A DNA stretch of 64,000 nt, taken from Variovorax sp. Root411. Its GTDB lineage: Bacteria; Pseudomonadota; Gammaproteobacteria; Burkholderiales; Burkholderiaceae_C. Location: NCBI RefSeq assembly GCF_001425205.1, contig NZ_LMDW01000016.1, positions 620,001 through 684,000 on the forward strand, in the 5' to 3' direction. Shown here piece by piece: positions 53,424 to 63,391 of the stretch. Below the pieces are notes generated by a model, which saw nothing but the letters and a program-made list of their open reading frames with translations, was not told the origin of the DNA and did not search any database. The translations under genes were made by a program, and so were the position numbers. The number at the start of each line of letters is the position of its first letter. The first letter of the stretch is position 1.

Positions 53424-54214
53424 GCGCGCCACGCCAGCGCGAGGTAGATCGCCAGCTCGCAGACCTGCTGGGTGGCGCCAAGGCCGTCGCCGGTGAAGCC
53501 CTGCAGCCGGCGCATGAAAAGACGCGCCATCCAGCCCGCGGCAACAACGGCCGCAAGCACGGCCGCCACGCTGTGCGCCACATCATGTGCATACAGCAGC
53601 AGTGCCACCGCCGGCAGCGCCCACACCACCGCGATCAGCAAAGCGCCACCGCTGATCGCATCCGCCAGCGGCTTCGCCTTGCTCGCCCCGCTGTCGCCCA
53701 CATAAGGCAACCACCGGATCAGGAACAGCGGCATCAGCCGCGACAGCACATGCGCGCCGACGATGGCGACAACAACCGCCTGCAGGCCGTGCCCGGCCAG
53801 CACTGCGAGCAGCGCGCATTTCAGGCCCAGCGCCAGCACCAGCGCCAGCGCACCGAAGGCGCCGATGCGCGAGTCCTTCATGATCTCCAGCGCCCGGTCG
53901 CGGTTGGCCGAACCGCCCAGGCCATCGGCCACGTCGGCCAAGCCGTCTTCATGGAAGGCGCCGGTCAGCATCACGGTGGCCGTGGTGCTCAGCACGGCGG
54001 CTGCCAGCGCACCAGCGACACCCGGCAGCCCCATGCCCACACCCACGAACACCAGCGCCGCCACGCCGCCTGCCAGCCATCCGATGCCGGGCAGATGCGC
54101 CGCGCTCGAACGCAGCATCTGCGGACTGAAGCCGACCCACGCAGCCAGCGGCCCCGTCACCGGCACGCGCGTGAAGAACTGCAGCGCGAGCAGGAAATGG
54201 CGAACGCCGTTCAT
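53420..54214 (-). CDS. cobS: adenosylcobinamide-GDP ribazoletransferase (cobalamin synthase)
   Basis: A 264-residue membrane protein with about six hydrophobic helices that joins adenosylcobinamide-GDP and alpha-ribazole. The family motif GAFHEDGLADVADGLGG near residues 87-103 and the N-terminal ALQFFTRVPV identify CobS. It lies 5 bp after cobT and overlaps cobC by 4 bp. Confidence 0.95.
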   Translation of the reverse strand: MNGVRHFLLALQFFTRVPVTGPLAAWVGFSPQMLRSSAAHLPGIGWLAGGVAALVFVGVGMGLPGVAGALAAAVLSTTATVMLTGAFHEDGLADVADGLGGSANRDRALEIMKDSRIGAFGALALVLALGLKCALLAVLAGHGLQAVVVAIVGAHVLSRLMPLFLIRWLPYVGDSGASKAKPLADAISGGALLIAVVWALPAVALLLYAHDVAHSVAAVLAAVVAAGWMARLFMRRLQGFTGDGLGATQQVCELAIYLALAWRA

Positions 54215-54219
54215 CCGCT

Positions 54220-55260
54220 TCAGCTGTCCTTGCGCGACACGCCGGCCGACTCGAAGCTCGCCATCTCGCGCAGGATGCGGCAGGCCGATTCGAGCAGCGG
54301 CCAGGCCAGCGCCCCGCCCGAGCCTTCGCCCAGGCGCAGTTCGAGCTTGAGCAGCGGTTCCAGCCCCAGCCGCTCCAGCAGCAGCACGTGGCCGGGCTCG
54401 GCCGAGCAATGCGCCGCCACGCAGCGCTGCACCACGTGCGGCTGCAGCGCCTGCGCCACCAGCACCGCCGCGCTGGCGATGAAGCCGTCGACCACGATCA
54501 CGCGCCGCTCCTCGGCCGCCTGCAGCACCGCACCGACCAGCGTAGCCACCTCGAAGCCACCGAAGGCGGCCAGCGCGTCCAGAGGCGCGGTCGCGCCCGC
54601 GTGCAGCGCCAGCACCTGCCGCAGCACCTCGCGCTTGCGCGCCATCCCGGCCGCATCGAGGCCGGTGCCGGCGCCGGTGCAGGCGTCGATGTCCAACCCG
54701 CCCAGCCGCGAGAGCAGCAGCGCGGCGGACGAACTGTTGCCGATGCCCATCTCGCCGAGCAGCAACGCATTGCCCGGCAGCGCGCGCACCACCTCGCGCC
54801 CGTTGGCGATGGCCTGGGCGCACTGCGCGGCCGTCATGGCCGGGCCTTGCGAAGCGTCTGCGGTGCCTTCGGCGATCCGGCGAGACACCAGCCCCGGGCG
54901 CGCCTGGAAATCGCGCCGCACGCCGCAGTCGACCACCGTCAGCGCCAGCCCGTGCTGGCGCGCCAGCACGCTCACGGCCGCGCCGCCGGCGAGGAAGTTC
55001 TCGACCATCTGCCAGGTCACGTCGCTCGGGTACGCCGAGACGCCGCGCGCCGCCAATCCGTGGTCGCCCGCGCAGACCAGCATCTGCGGGGCTTCGAGCA
55101 CCGGGCTTTCGGTGCCGAGGATGGTGCCGATGCGCAGCGCCAACGCCTCGAGCCGGCCGAGTGCACCGAGCGGCTTGGTCTTGTTGTCGAGCGCGCTCTG
55201 CAGGCGGGCGGCGAGCGCGGTGTCGGTGATGTCGGAGATAGTGGGGATGGTTTCGGTCAT
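54220..55260 (-). CDS. cobT: nicotinate-nucleotide-dimethylbenzimidazole phosphoribosyltransferase
   Basis: A 346-residue CobT that makes alpha-ribazole phosphate from nicotinate mononucleotide and dimethylbenzimidazole. Typical segments are KPLGALGRLEALA near the N terminus, VCAGDHGLAARGVSAYPSDVT, the EMGIGNSSSAALL block and the C-terminal GEGSGGALAWPLL with the catalytic Glu. Its ATG overlaps the cobQ stop by 4 bp. Confidence 0.96.
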   Translation of the reverse strand: MTETIPTISDITDTALAARLQSALDNKTKPLGALGRLEALALRIGTILGTESPVLEAPQMLVCAGDHGLAARGVSAYPSDVTWQMVENFLAGGAAVSVLARQHGLALTVVDCGVRRDFQARPGLVSRRIAEGTADASQGPAMTAAQCAQAIANGREVVRALPGNALLLGEMGIGNSSSAALLLSRLGGLDIDACTGAGTGLDAAGMARKREVLRQVLALHAGATAPLDALAAFGGFEVATLVGAVLQAAEERRVIVVDGFIASAAVLVAQALQPHVVQRCVAAHCSAEPGHVLLLERLGLEPLLKLELRLGEGSGGALAWPLLESACRILREMASFESAGVSRKDS

Positions 55261-56717
55261 GCAATCAGTCCGGCGAGCACGCCGGTGTCGAAGTGGGTGT
55301 CGATGAAGTCGGCCAGGCCGTCGAAGGTGGCGTCGAGCGTGGGCACGGAGGCACCGAAGAGCGCGTGCAGCGCGCGCGGGTCCTCGAACAGGCCGTGAAG
55401 ATAAATGCCGAGCACGTTGCCGCGCGCGTTCTGCCAGGCCAGTCCGTCGGGCATCACCGCCTGGCCGTGCTGCGCCATCTGCGGGTGTGCGGCGGTCTGG
55501 CCGTGATGGATCTCGTAGCCGGCGACGGGCACGTCCGACAGCGCGGCCCAGGCGCCGCTCAGCTCGCCGAAGGCCGCGGTGCGGTGCCGCACTGTCTTCT
55601 CGCGCGCAAACACCGTCACCAGCGGCAGCAGGCCAAGCCCCGGCGCGTTGCCGTCGATGCCGTGCGGATCGACCAGCGCCTCGCCCAGCATCTGCAGCCC
55701 GCCGCAGATGCCCAGTACCGCGCCGCCGCGTTCGGCATGCGCGGCCACGGCGCTGTCCAGCCCCTGGGCGCGCAGCCAGGCCAGATCACCGCTGGTGTGC
55801 TTGGAGCCGGGCAGCACGATCCAGTCGGCGCCGGCCACGTCGGCCGGCGTACGGGCCCAGACCAGCCGCACGCCGGGCACGTTCTTCAGCGCCTGGAATT
55901 CGTCGAGGTTGCTGATGCGCGGGTATGCCACGACCGCGACCGTGCGCGTCACGGTGCCGCTCGCACGGCTGCGGTCGTCGAATACGCCGTCCTCCTCGGG
56001 CAAGCCGTGCTGCCACCACATCGGCAGCGTGGCCACGGTGGGCACGCCGGTCAGCTCCTGCAGCTGCTGCGGCGCGGGCGCGAGCAGCGAGGTATCGCCG
56101 CGAAACTTGTTGAGCACGAAGCCGCGCAGCAGCGCGCGGTCGGTCTCGGGCAGCAGCGCCCAGGTGCCGTACAGATGGGCAAAGGCGCCTCCGCGGTCGA
56201 TGTCGGTCGTGAGCAGGCAGCGCGCCTGCGCATGCCGGGCGATGCGCATGTTGACGATGTCGCTGGCCATCAGGTTGATCTCGGCCGGCGAGCCTGCGCC
56301 TTCGATCACCACCACGTCGTTTTCGGCACGCAGTTCATCTAGCGCCTGCGCGATCTGCGGCCAGACGCGCTCGCTGCGGCCGCGCCAGGGCAAGGCCGAG
56401 AGTCCTTCATTCACCTGCCCCATCAGCACCACCTGGCTGTGGGTGTCGCGCTCGGGCTTGAGCAGCAGCGGGTTCATGCGCACTTCCGGCACGGCGTTGG
56501 CGGCCAGGGCCTGGAAGTACTGGGCGCTGCCGATCTCGCCGCCATCGACCACGCGGGCGTTGTTGCTCATGTTCTGCGCCTTGAAGGGCGCCACCTTCAG
56601 GCCCTGCCGCGCGTACCAGCGGCACATCGCCGTGGCCAGCCAGCTCTTGCCGGCACCGCTGGTGGTACCCAGGACCATGACGCAACGCGCCGGCCCGCTT
56701 TTCGCCTTTGAACTCAT
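55257..56717 (-). CDS. cobQ: cobyric acid synthase
   Basis: A 486-residue amidotransferase that amidates four side chains of adenosylcobyrinic a,c-diamide. The N-terminal ATP-binding domain starts VMVLGTTSGAGKSWLATA (P-loop-like); the C-terminal class I glutaminase-like domain (about 255-450) has nucleophile Cys in VLGICGGLQMLG and His in GYEIHHGQT. It is first of a four-gene run cobQ-cobT-cobS-cobC with 4-5 bp junctions. No cobalamin riboswitch could be seen in the 165 bp upstream. Confidence 0.95.
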   Translation of the reverse strand: MSSKAKSGPARCVMVLGTTSGAGKSWLATAMCRWYARQGLKVAPFKAQNMSNNARVVDGGEIGSAQYFQALAANAVPEVRMNPLLLKPERDTHSQVVLMGQVNEGLSALPWRGRSERVWPQIAQALDELRAENDVVVIEGAGSPAEINLMASDIVNMRIARHAQARCLLTTDIDRGGAFAHLYGTWALLPETDRALLRGFVLNKFRGDTSLLAPAPQQLQELTGVPTVATLPMWWQHGLPEEDGVFDDRSRASGTVTRTVAVVAYPRISNLDEFQALKNVPGVRLVWARTPADVAGADWIVLPGSKHTSGDLAWLRAQGLDSAVAAHAERGGAVLGICGGLQMLGEALVDPHGIDGNAPGLGLLPLVTVFAREKTVRHRTAAFGELSGAWAALSDVPVAGYEIHHGQTAAHPQMAQHGQAVMPDGLAWQNARGNVLGIYLHGLFEDPRALHALFGASVPTLDATFDGLADFIDTHFDTGVLAGLIA

Positions 56718-56882
56718 CGGCGAATTGTCGTTGAGCGCCGCGCCGGTCCGGGGAAGGCCGAATGGGATCGACGAAATGCGACATCTGTCACACCGCAGGG
56801 CATTGCAAATACATCCGGCGCGTCAAACAGTAGCTTTTTTGCGTACACCAGACGCCACACACCGCATTGCACCCGGGAACCC

Positions 56883-57116
56883 ATGCCAGCCTTGAACGAT
56901 TTGGCGTTAGCCGTCGAGGAACGCGAACCGGGCCAGTTCTTCTGGATCCTGCTCGAAGCCCACCACGGCGACACCGCCTCCGAAACCCTCGACTACCGGG
57001 TCTACCGGACCGCGTCGAGGCCGCAGGCCAGCTATTCAAACGCCTTGGCCGTGGACGCAGTGGAGCTGCAAAAAATAAGCGCCGCCGCGAATCCAGCCGG
57101 CAGGAAAACCGACTGA
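56883..57116 (+). CDS. small hypothetical protein (77 aa)
   Basis: A 77-residue ORF with balanced composition (LNDLALAVEEREPGQFFWILLEA...) in a 460-bp gap between cobQ and the efflux operon. It reads like a real small protein, but the ribosome site is weak and no family is recognised. It diverges from cobQ and converges with the outer-membrane efflux gene. The rest of this gap (56718-56882 and 57117-57180) shows nothing I can name. Confidence 0.5.
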   Translation: MPALNDLALAVEEREPGQFFWILLEAHHGDTASETLDYRVYRTASRPQASYSNALAVDAVELQKISAAANPAGRKTD

Positions 57117-57180
57117 ACCCACGGCGGCGCAAGACCGCCTTGCGGCGCTCAGGCTTTCAATTTCAATCCTTGATCGCGAT

Positions 57181-58674
57181 TCAGCGCACGGCCACGGCCG
57201 TCCGCGCCGGGGCAGCCGCGACCGGCGCCGGCGCTTCCCAGCCGCCGCCGATGGCGCGAATCAGCCCCACCGCCGCCTGGTACTGGGCCGACTTCACCTG
57301 CAGCGCCTGACGACGGTTGCGCAGCTCGCTGCGGCGCGCGTCCAGCAGGTCGAGCTGGCTGATGTAGCCGTTGCGATAGCGCGTGTCCGACAGGCTGGTG
57401 GCGCGCTGGGCCGAGGTTACGGCCTGGGCCTGCACGACCGATTGCTCCTGCAGGATGCGGATGGCGGCCAGTTGGTCTTCGACTTCCTGGAACGCCACCA
57501 GTACCTGCGTGCGGTAGCTTGCGAGCGCGCCGTCGAGCTGGGCATTGGCGCCCTGCACGCCGGCCTCGCGGCGGCCGCCGTCGAAGATCGGCAACGACAG
57601 CAGCGCGCCCACGCCCCACGAGCGCGCCGACCACTTGAAGAGGTCGCCGATCTCGGGCGAGGCATAGCCGGCAGCGCCCGTCAGCGAAATATCGGGAAAC
57701 CACGCGGTCTGCGCCACGCCCACGCGGGCCTGCGCGGCCAGCACGGCGCTCTGCGCCGCCGACACGTCGGGCCGGCGCGTGAGCACCGTGGCCGGCACGC
57801 CCGGCGGAATGGACGGCAGCGCGGTCGCCCACTCGTCGGTGCGCAGGCCGAAGCTCGACGCCGAATCGCCCACCAGCACCGCGAGCGCATGCTCCACCTG
57901 GGCGCGCTGGCGGTCGAGCGCGAGCGCGTCCGACTCGGTGGACGACACCTCGGTCTGCACGCGCGCCACGTCGAGCTCGGCGATGTCGCCGGCCTGCTCG
58001 CGGCGCTGCGACAGGCGCAGCGTGTCGCGATACGCCTCGACCTGCTCACGCACCAGGGCGCGCTCGGCATCGAGCGCGCGCAACTGCAGGTAGGTCTGCG
58101 CCACCTCGGCCTGCACTGCGAGGCGCGTGCTTTGCAGCAGCGCCTCGCGGCCGGCCGCATCGAGCTTGGCCGCGTTGCTCGCGCCCGAGAGGCGGCCGAA
58201 CAGGTCGACTTCGTACGAGAAAGTGGCGCCCACGTTCGTCATCGTGGCCGGCCGGGTGCTGGCCGTGGCCTTGTCCAGGCCCGCGCCGCGGTTGGCGCCG
58301 GCGCCCAGGCCGATCTGCGGCAGGCGGTCGGCGTTGGCGCTGCGCGCCAGGGCGCGGGCCTCGGCCAGCCGCGCGGCCGCGGCCTGGATGTTGGTGTTGT
58401 TGACGTCGGCCTTCTCGACCAGCGCATTCAGCGCCGGATCGTTGAACGCCAGCCACCAGGCGCCGCGCGGCTGTGCCTCGGAAGGCGCGGCCCGCGTGAA
58501 GCCGGCGGGCGGCGTCACAGCCTGGTCCTTGCCCTGCTCCTTGAACTGGGCGGTGGTTGTGATCTCGGGCAGGCCCGAGGGCACGGTGGCACAGCCGGCG
58601 AGCACCAGGGCTGCCATCAGCGGCAGCAACGCAGTGCGAAGCGGTTTCACCAGAGGTTGTACTGAAAATTTCAT
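57181..58674 (-). CDS. outer membrane efflux lipoprotein (OprM/NodT family)
   Basis: A 497-residue TolC-type channel. Residues 1-28 are a lipoprotein signal with lipobox LAGC (lipidated Cys near 28). Two OEP repeats (about 75-265 and 290-470) form the helical barrel; GARRSELRNRRQAL-like repeats mark the second. It should link the inner-membrane pump to the outside. Third gene of an operon with the adaptor and RND pump, 15 bp downstream of the latter. The C-terminal 20 residues are Ala-rich and variable. Confidence 0.93.
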   Translation of the reverse strand: MKFSVQPLVKPLRTALLPLMAALVLAGCATVPSGLPEITTTAQFKEQGKDQAVTPPAGFTRAAPSEAQPRGAWWLAFNDPALNALVEKADVNNTNIQAAAARLAEARALARSANADRLPQIGLGAGANRGAGLDKATASTRPATMTNVGATFSYEVDLFGRLSGASNAAKLDAAGREALLQSTRLAVQAEVAQTYLQLRALDAERALVREQVEAYRDTLRLSQRREQAGDIAELDVARVQTEVSSTESDALALDRQRAQVEHALAVLVGDSASSFGLRTDEWATALPSIPPGVPATVLTRRPDVSAAQSAVLAAQARVGVAQTAWFPDISLTGAAGYASPEIGDLFKWSARSWGVGALLSLPIFDGGRREAGVQGANAQLDGALASYRTQVLVAFQEVEDQLAAIRILQEQSVVQAQAVTSAQRATSLSDTRYRNGYISQLDLLDARRSELRNRRQALQVKSAQYQAAVGLIRAIGGGWEAPAPVAAAPARTAVAVR

Positions 58675-58689
58675 GATGCGCTTTCTCGA

Positions 58690-61600
58690 TCAGTCGTCAT
58701 GCGAAGAACGCGGCGATGCAGGCACCGGATGCAGGCCGCCACCACCGGCGCCGCCATGCGAAGCCGGATGCCCGGCCGACACGAAGTCTTCGCCATGCGG
58801 CACTTCGCCATGCAGCTTGAGCGGCCGGTTGCCCGCGAGGCGGCGCAGCAGCACGTAGAACACCGGCGTCAGGAACAGGCCGAAGGCCGTCACGCCAATC
58901 ATCCCGGCGAACACCGCCACGCCCATGGCCTTGCGCATCTCGGAGCCCGCGCCGGTGGACAGCACGAGGGGCAGCACGCCCATCACGAAGGCCAGCGAGG
59001 TCATGAGAATCGGGCGCAGGCGCAGGCGGCTGGCTTCGATGGCGGCCTGTATGGGGGTGCGGCCGGCAAACTCGAGCTCCCGGGCGAACTCCACGATCAG
59101 AATCGCGTTCTTCGCACTCAACCCCACCAGCACGATCAACCCGATCTGCGTGAAGACGTTGTTGTCACCCCCCGATATCCATACACCCGCCATCGCAGCC
59201 ATGATGCCCATGGGCACGATCAGGATGATCGCGATCGGCAGCGTCAGGCTTTCGTACTGCGCAGCCAGCACCAAGAACACCAGCAGGATGGCCAGCGGGA
59301 ACACCAGGAAAGCGGAGTTGCCGGCCAGGATTTCCTGGTACGTCAGCTCGGTCCACTCGAAGCTCACGCCCTTGGGCAGCGTCTCGGCCGCGATCTTGGT
59401 GATCGCGTCCTGCGCCTGGCCCGACGAGTAGCCCGGTGCCGGGCCGCCGTTGATGTCGGCGGCGAGGTAGCCGTTGTAGCGCATGGCGCGTTCCGGACCG
59501 AAGGTCGAATTCACCTTCATCAGCGCGGCCAGCGGCACCATCTCGCCCGAGGTCGAGCGCACCTTCAGCAGGCCCACGTCTTCGGCACGGGCGCGGTAAG
59601 GCGCATCGGCCTGGACGCGCACGGAGTACGTGCGGCCGAACTTGTTGAAGTCGTTCGCATACAGGCTGCCGAGGTAGATCTGCATGGTGTCGAAGATGTC
59701 CGTCACGGGCACGCCGAGCTGGCGGGCCTTGGTGCGGTCGATGTCTGCATAGAGCTGCGGCACGTTGACCTGCCAGCTCGTGAACATGCCGGCCAGCTCG
59801 GGCGTCTGGTAGGCCTTGGCCATGAAGGCCTTCACTGCCGCGTCCATCTGGTCGTAGCCGACCGAGCCACGGTCTTCCAGCTGCAGCTTGAAGCCGCCCG
59901 TGGTGCCCAGGCCCGCCACCGGCGGCGGCGGGAACATCACGATGAAGGCGTCCTGGATGCTCGAGAAGGCGCCGTTCAGCTGGCCCGCCACCGCACCGCC
60001 GCTCTGGTCGGCGCGCTTGCGCTGGTCGAAGGGCTTGAGCGTGGCGAACACGATGCCCGAGTTGGAGCTGTTGGTGAAGCCGTTGATCGACAGGCCCGGG
60101 AAGGCGATGGCGTCTTCCACGTTCGGGTTCTTCTTCATGATCTCGCCCATGCGCTGGATCACTTCGTCGGTGCGGTCCAGCGTGGCGCCGTCGGGCAGTT
60201 GCGCAAAACCGATCAGGTATTGCTTGTCCTGCGCCGGCACGAAGCCGCCGGGCACCGCCTTGAAGAGGCCGAAGGTCACGGCGATGAGCGCGACATAAAT
60301 CGCGAGCATCAGCGCCTTGCGCGAGATCACGTTCTTCACGCCGCCGCTGTAGGCCTCGGAGCCGCGATGGAACAGCTTGTTGAAGCCGCGGAACAGCCAA
60401 CCGAAAGCCTTGTCCATGCCGCGCGTCAGCGCGTCCTTGGGAGCGTCATGGCCGCGCAGCAGAAGTGCAGCGAGCGCAGGCGACAGCGTCAGCGAGTTGA
60501 TCGCCGAGATCACCGTCGAGATCGCAATCGTCACCGCGAACTGGCGATAGAACTGGCCCGTGAGGCCGCTGATGAAAGCCAGCGGAACGAACACGGCCAC
60601 CAGCACCAGCGCGATCGCGATGATGGGCCCGGACACTTCGCGCATGGCACGGTACGTGGCTTCACGCGGCGTGAGCCCGGCCTCGATGTTCCGCTCGACG
60701 TTTTCCACCACCACGATGGCGTCGTCCACCACGATGCCGATGGCCAGCACCAGCCCGAACAGGCTCAGCGCGTTGATCGAGAAACCGAGGACGTGCAGCA
60801 CCGCGAAGGTGCCAATCACCGACACCGGCACGGCCAGCAGCGGAATGATCGACGCGCGCCACGTCTGCAGGAACAGGATCACGACCAGCACCACCAGCAT
60901 GATGGCTTCGAGCAGCGTGTGGATCACCGATTCGATCGACGCGCGCACGAACTGCGTCGGGTCGTAGGCGATGCGGTATTCCAGGCCCTCGGGCATGTTC
61001 TTGTTGAGCTCGGCCATCGTCTTGCGCACGTTGGACGAGATGTCCAGCGCGTTGGAGCCCGGCGCCTGGAACACGCCCATACCGACGGCCGGGTCGTTGT
61101 TCAGCAGCGAGCGCAGCGAGTAGTCGGCGGCGCCCATCTCCAGGCGGCCGATGTCGCGCAGCCGGGTCACGGCGCCGTCGGTGCCGCTCTTGACGATGAT
61201 GTCGCCGAACTCTTCCTCGCTCTGCAGGCGCCCTTGCGCATTGATGGACAGCTGCATGTCCACGCCCGACAGGCCCGGCGATGCGCCGACCACACCGGCC
61301 GCAGCCTGCACGTTCTGGCCACGGATGGCAGCCACCACGTCGCTCGCCGAGAGGCCGCGCTGCGCGACCTTCTGCGGGTCGAGCCAGACGCGCATGGAGT
61401 AGTCGCCGCCGCCGAAGATCTGCACCTGGCCCACGCCTTCGATGCGCGCGAGCGGGTCCTTCACGTTCAGCACCGCGTAGTTGCGCAGGTAGTTGATGTC
61501 GTAGCGGTTGTTCGGCGAGACGAGGTGGACCACCATCGTCAGGTCAGGCGCGCTCTTGACGGTCGTGATGCCGAGCCGGCGCACTTCCTCGGGCAGTCGC

Positions 61601-61953
61601 GGCTCGGCTTGCGAGACGCGGTTCTGCACGAGCTGCTGTGCCTTGTCGGGATCGGTGCCGAGGCGGAACGTGACGGTGAGCGTGAGCACGCCGTCGGTCG
61701 TTGCCTGGCTGCCCATGTAGAGCATGCCTTCGACGCCGTTGATCTGCTCTTCGAGCGGCGTGGCCACCGTTTCAGCGATCACCTTCGGGTTGGCACCGGG
61801 GTACTGGGCGCGCACCACCACCGAGGGCGGCGCGACTTCCGGGTACTCCGAGATCGGCAGCCCGCGCAGCGCGATCAGGCCGGCTATCAGCATCAATAGC
61901 GACAGCACGCCGGCAAAGATCGGCCGGTCGATGAAGAATTTTGAGAGATTCAT
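58690..61953 (-). CDS. RND multidrug efflux permease (MexF/BpeF-like)
   Basis: A 1087-residue HAE1-type inner-membrane proton antiporter with twelve helices in two repeats (helix 1 about 10-28) and two large periplasmic loops. The transport acids are in LAIGIVVDDAIVVVENVERN (helix 4, two Asp). The start NLSKFFIDRPIFAGV and overall sequence recall MexF and BpeF, which expel chloramphenicol, trimethoprim and quinolones; the substrate here is unproven. It is about 30 residues longer than usual because of a Gly/His-rich tail with six His. It lies 40 bp downstream of the adaptor gene. Confidence 0.95.
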   Translation of the reverse strand: MNLSKFFIDRPIFAGVLSLLMLIAGLIALRGLPISEYPEVAPPSVVVRAQYPGANPKVIAETVATPLEEQINGVEGMLYMGSQATTDGVLTLTVTFRLGTDPDKAQQLVQNRVSQAEPRLPEEVRRLGITTVKSAPDLTMVVHLVSPNNRYDINYLRNYAVLNVKDPLARIEGVGQVQIFGGGDYSMRVWLDPQKVAQRGLSASDVVAAIRGQNVQAAAGVVGASPGLSGVDMQLSINAQGRLQSEEEFGDIIVKSGTDGAVTRLRDIGRLEMGAADYSLRSLLNNDPAVGMGVFQAPGSNALDISSNVRKTMAELNKNMPEGLEYRIAYDPTQFVRASIESVIHTLLEAIMLVVLVVILFLQTWRASIIPLLAVPVSVIGTFAVLHVLGFSINALSLFGLVLAIGIVVDDAIVVVENVERNIEAGLTPREATYRAMREVSGPIIAIALVLVAVFVPLAFISGLTGQFYRQFAVTIAISTVISAINSLTLSPALAALLLRGHDAPKDALTRGMDKAFGWLFRGFNKLFHRGSEAYSGGVKNVISRKALMLAIYVALIAVTFGLFKAVPGGFVPAQDKQYLIGFAQLPDGATLDRTDEVIQRMGEIMKKNPNVEDAIAFPGLSINGFTNSSNSGIVFATLKPFDQRKRADQSGGAVAGQLNGAFSSIQDAFIVMFPPPPVAGLGTTGGFKLQLEDRGSVGYDQMDAAVKAFMAKAYQTPELAGMFTSWQVNVPQLYADIDRTKARQLGVPVTDIFDTMQIYLGSLYANDFNKFGRTYSVRVQADAPYRARAEDVGLLKVRSTSGEMVPLAALMKVNSTFGPERAMRYNGYLAADINGGPAPGYSSGQAQDAITKIAAETLPKGVSFEWTELTYQEILAGNSAFLVFPLAILLVFLVLAAQYESLTLPIAIILIVPMGIMAAMAGVWISGGDNNVFTQIGLIVLVGLSAKNAILIVEFARELEFAGRTPIQAAIEASRLRLRPILMTSLAFVMGVLPLVLSTGAGSEMRKAMGVAVFAGMIGVTAFGLFLTPVFYVLLRRLAGNRPLKLHGEVPHGEDFVSAGHPASHGGAGGGGLHPVPASPRSSHDD

Positions 61954-61993
61954 GATGGTTCTCCGGTGGGCGCGGATGCGCCCTCCTCCGAAA

Positions 61994-63244
61994 TCAGGAC
62001 TTCGCGGCCTCGGCCACGCGTTCCGGTTGTTGTTGCTTGGGATCTGCCTTGGCGTCCATGGTCACTTGCTGCGGCGCCACCAGCGCACCCGGGCGGATGT
62101 GCTGCAGGCCGTTGACCACGACCTTCTCGCCAGCCTTCAGACCCTTGCTCACGACACGCAGCCCATTGATCGATGCACCGAGCGTGACTTCGCGGTAGAC
62201 CGCCTTGTTGTCTTCGCCCACGACCATCACGAACTTCTTGTTCTGGTCGGTGCCGATGGCGCGTTCGCTCACGAGCAGCGCGGTGTCGTTGCGGGCCTGG
62301 CCCATGCGGATGCGGGCGAACTGGCCGGGGATGAGTGCGCCGTCCTTGTTGTCGAACGAGGCACGCACGCGCACCGTGCCGCTCTTGGCGTCGACCTGGT
62401 TGTCGATCAGCTGCAGCTTGCCGGTGAAGGGCGTGCCGTCGAGGCCGGCAGTGCCCATCTGCACGGGAATGCTCTCGATCTGGCCTCGGGCGCTGGAGCC
62501 GCTTGGCAGGTCTTTAAGGGCCCGTGTGATGACCTGCTCATCGGCATCGAAGCTCGCGTAGATCGGGCTCACCGACACCAGCGTCGTCAGCACCGGCGCG
62601 CCGGGGCCCGCGGCGACGAGGTTGCCCACCGTCACTTCGAGCTTGCCGATGCGGCCCGACACCGGCGCCCGCACCTGGGTGTAGCCCAGGCTCAAGCGCG
62701 CGGTCTGCAGTTGGGCCTGGGCGGCGCGCAGGTTGGCGTTGGCTTCGCTGCCCGCATTCACACGCTCGTCGTACTCGCGCTGGGCAATGGCCTTGTCGTC
62801 CCACAGGCGCTTGGCGCGCTCCTGCTCGCTGCGGCTGAACGACTGGCGGGCCTGCGCGGAGGCCACCTGCGCTTCGGCGCGCTCGACCTCGGCCGCGTAG
62901 GGCGCGGGGTCGATGGTGATCAGCAGGTCGCCCTGCTTCACCAGCGCGCCTTCGCGGAAGTGCACCGACTGCACGGCGCCCGCGACGCGGGAGCGCACAT
63001 CGACGCGCTGGACGGCTTCGAGCCGGCCCGAGAACTCGTCCCAGGCGTTGATCTCGCTCGATGCGACGGTGGCAACCGACACCGGCGTGGCCTGCGGCGC
63101 GGCCGGGGCGTTGTTGGCCTCGGCCTTGAAACTGTGCATGCCCAGCACGGCGGCCGCCACGGCCAGCAGTGCGGTGAGGCCGGTCACGGCGGGCCACAGG
63201 CCCTTGCGGGCGACGGAAGACAGCTTTTTCTCGTTGTTCGACAT
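61994..63244 (-). CDS. RND efflux membrane fusion protein (MexE-like)
   Basis: A 416-residue periplasmic adaptor. An N-terminal membrane anchor (about 17-37) replaces a lipobox, followed by lipoyl halves (RVDVRSRVAGAVQSVHFREG), an alpha hairpin (about 115-190), a beta barrel and a membrane-proximal domain (GLKAGEKVVVNGLQ). It bridges the pump and outer-membrane channel. First gene of the operon; a regulator was not found within the window. Confidence 0.94.
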   Translation of the reverse strand: MSNNEKKLSSVARKGLWPAVTGLTALLAVAAAVLGMHSFKAEANNAPAAPQATPVSVATVASSEINAWDEFSGRLEAVQRVDVRSRVAGAVQSVHFREGALVKQGDLLITIDPAPYAAEVERAEAQVASAQARQSFSRSEQERAKRLWDDKAIAQREYDERVNAGSEANANLRAAQAQLQTARLSLGYTQVRAPVSGRIGKLEVTVGNLVAAGPGAPVLTTLVSVSPIYASFDADEQVITRALKDLPSGSSARGQIESIPVQMGTAGLDGTPFTGKLQLIDNQVDAKSGTVRVRASFDNKDGALIPGQFARIRMGQARNDTALLVSERAIGTDQNKKFVMVVGEDNKAVYREVTLGASINGLRVVSKGLKAGEKVVVNGLQHIRPGALVAPQQVTMDAKADPKQQQPERVAEAAKS

Positions 63245-63391
63245 GATGGTTCGTCCTTCTCGATGACTTCAGGGATGCAACAGGCCACCCCGGCGCTTTT
63301 GGCACCAGGCGGCGGAATTCAGAAAAAACAGGGGCCTCGCACGCTGCCGCGCTGGCGGCGTGTCGATCAGGCAGCCGGGATCGGCCGGGAA

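Noticed and set aside
56718..56882. Cobalamin riboswitch upstream of cobQ
   Set aside because: I looked for the B12-box core and flanking stems but saw no match; operon control may lie elsewhere.
56714..56974. 86-codon minus-strand ORF upstream of cobQ
   Set aside because: Composition is unlike its neighbours, it overlaps the better plus-strand small ORF, and it has no recognisable feature.
58699..61899. 1066-codon plus-strand ORF antisense to the RND pump
   Set aside because: Same GC-driven artefact: the translated product is His/Arg/Gln-rich with no recognisable domain, while the minus strand encodes an intact pump.
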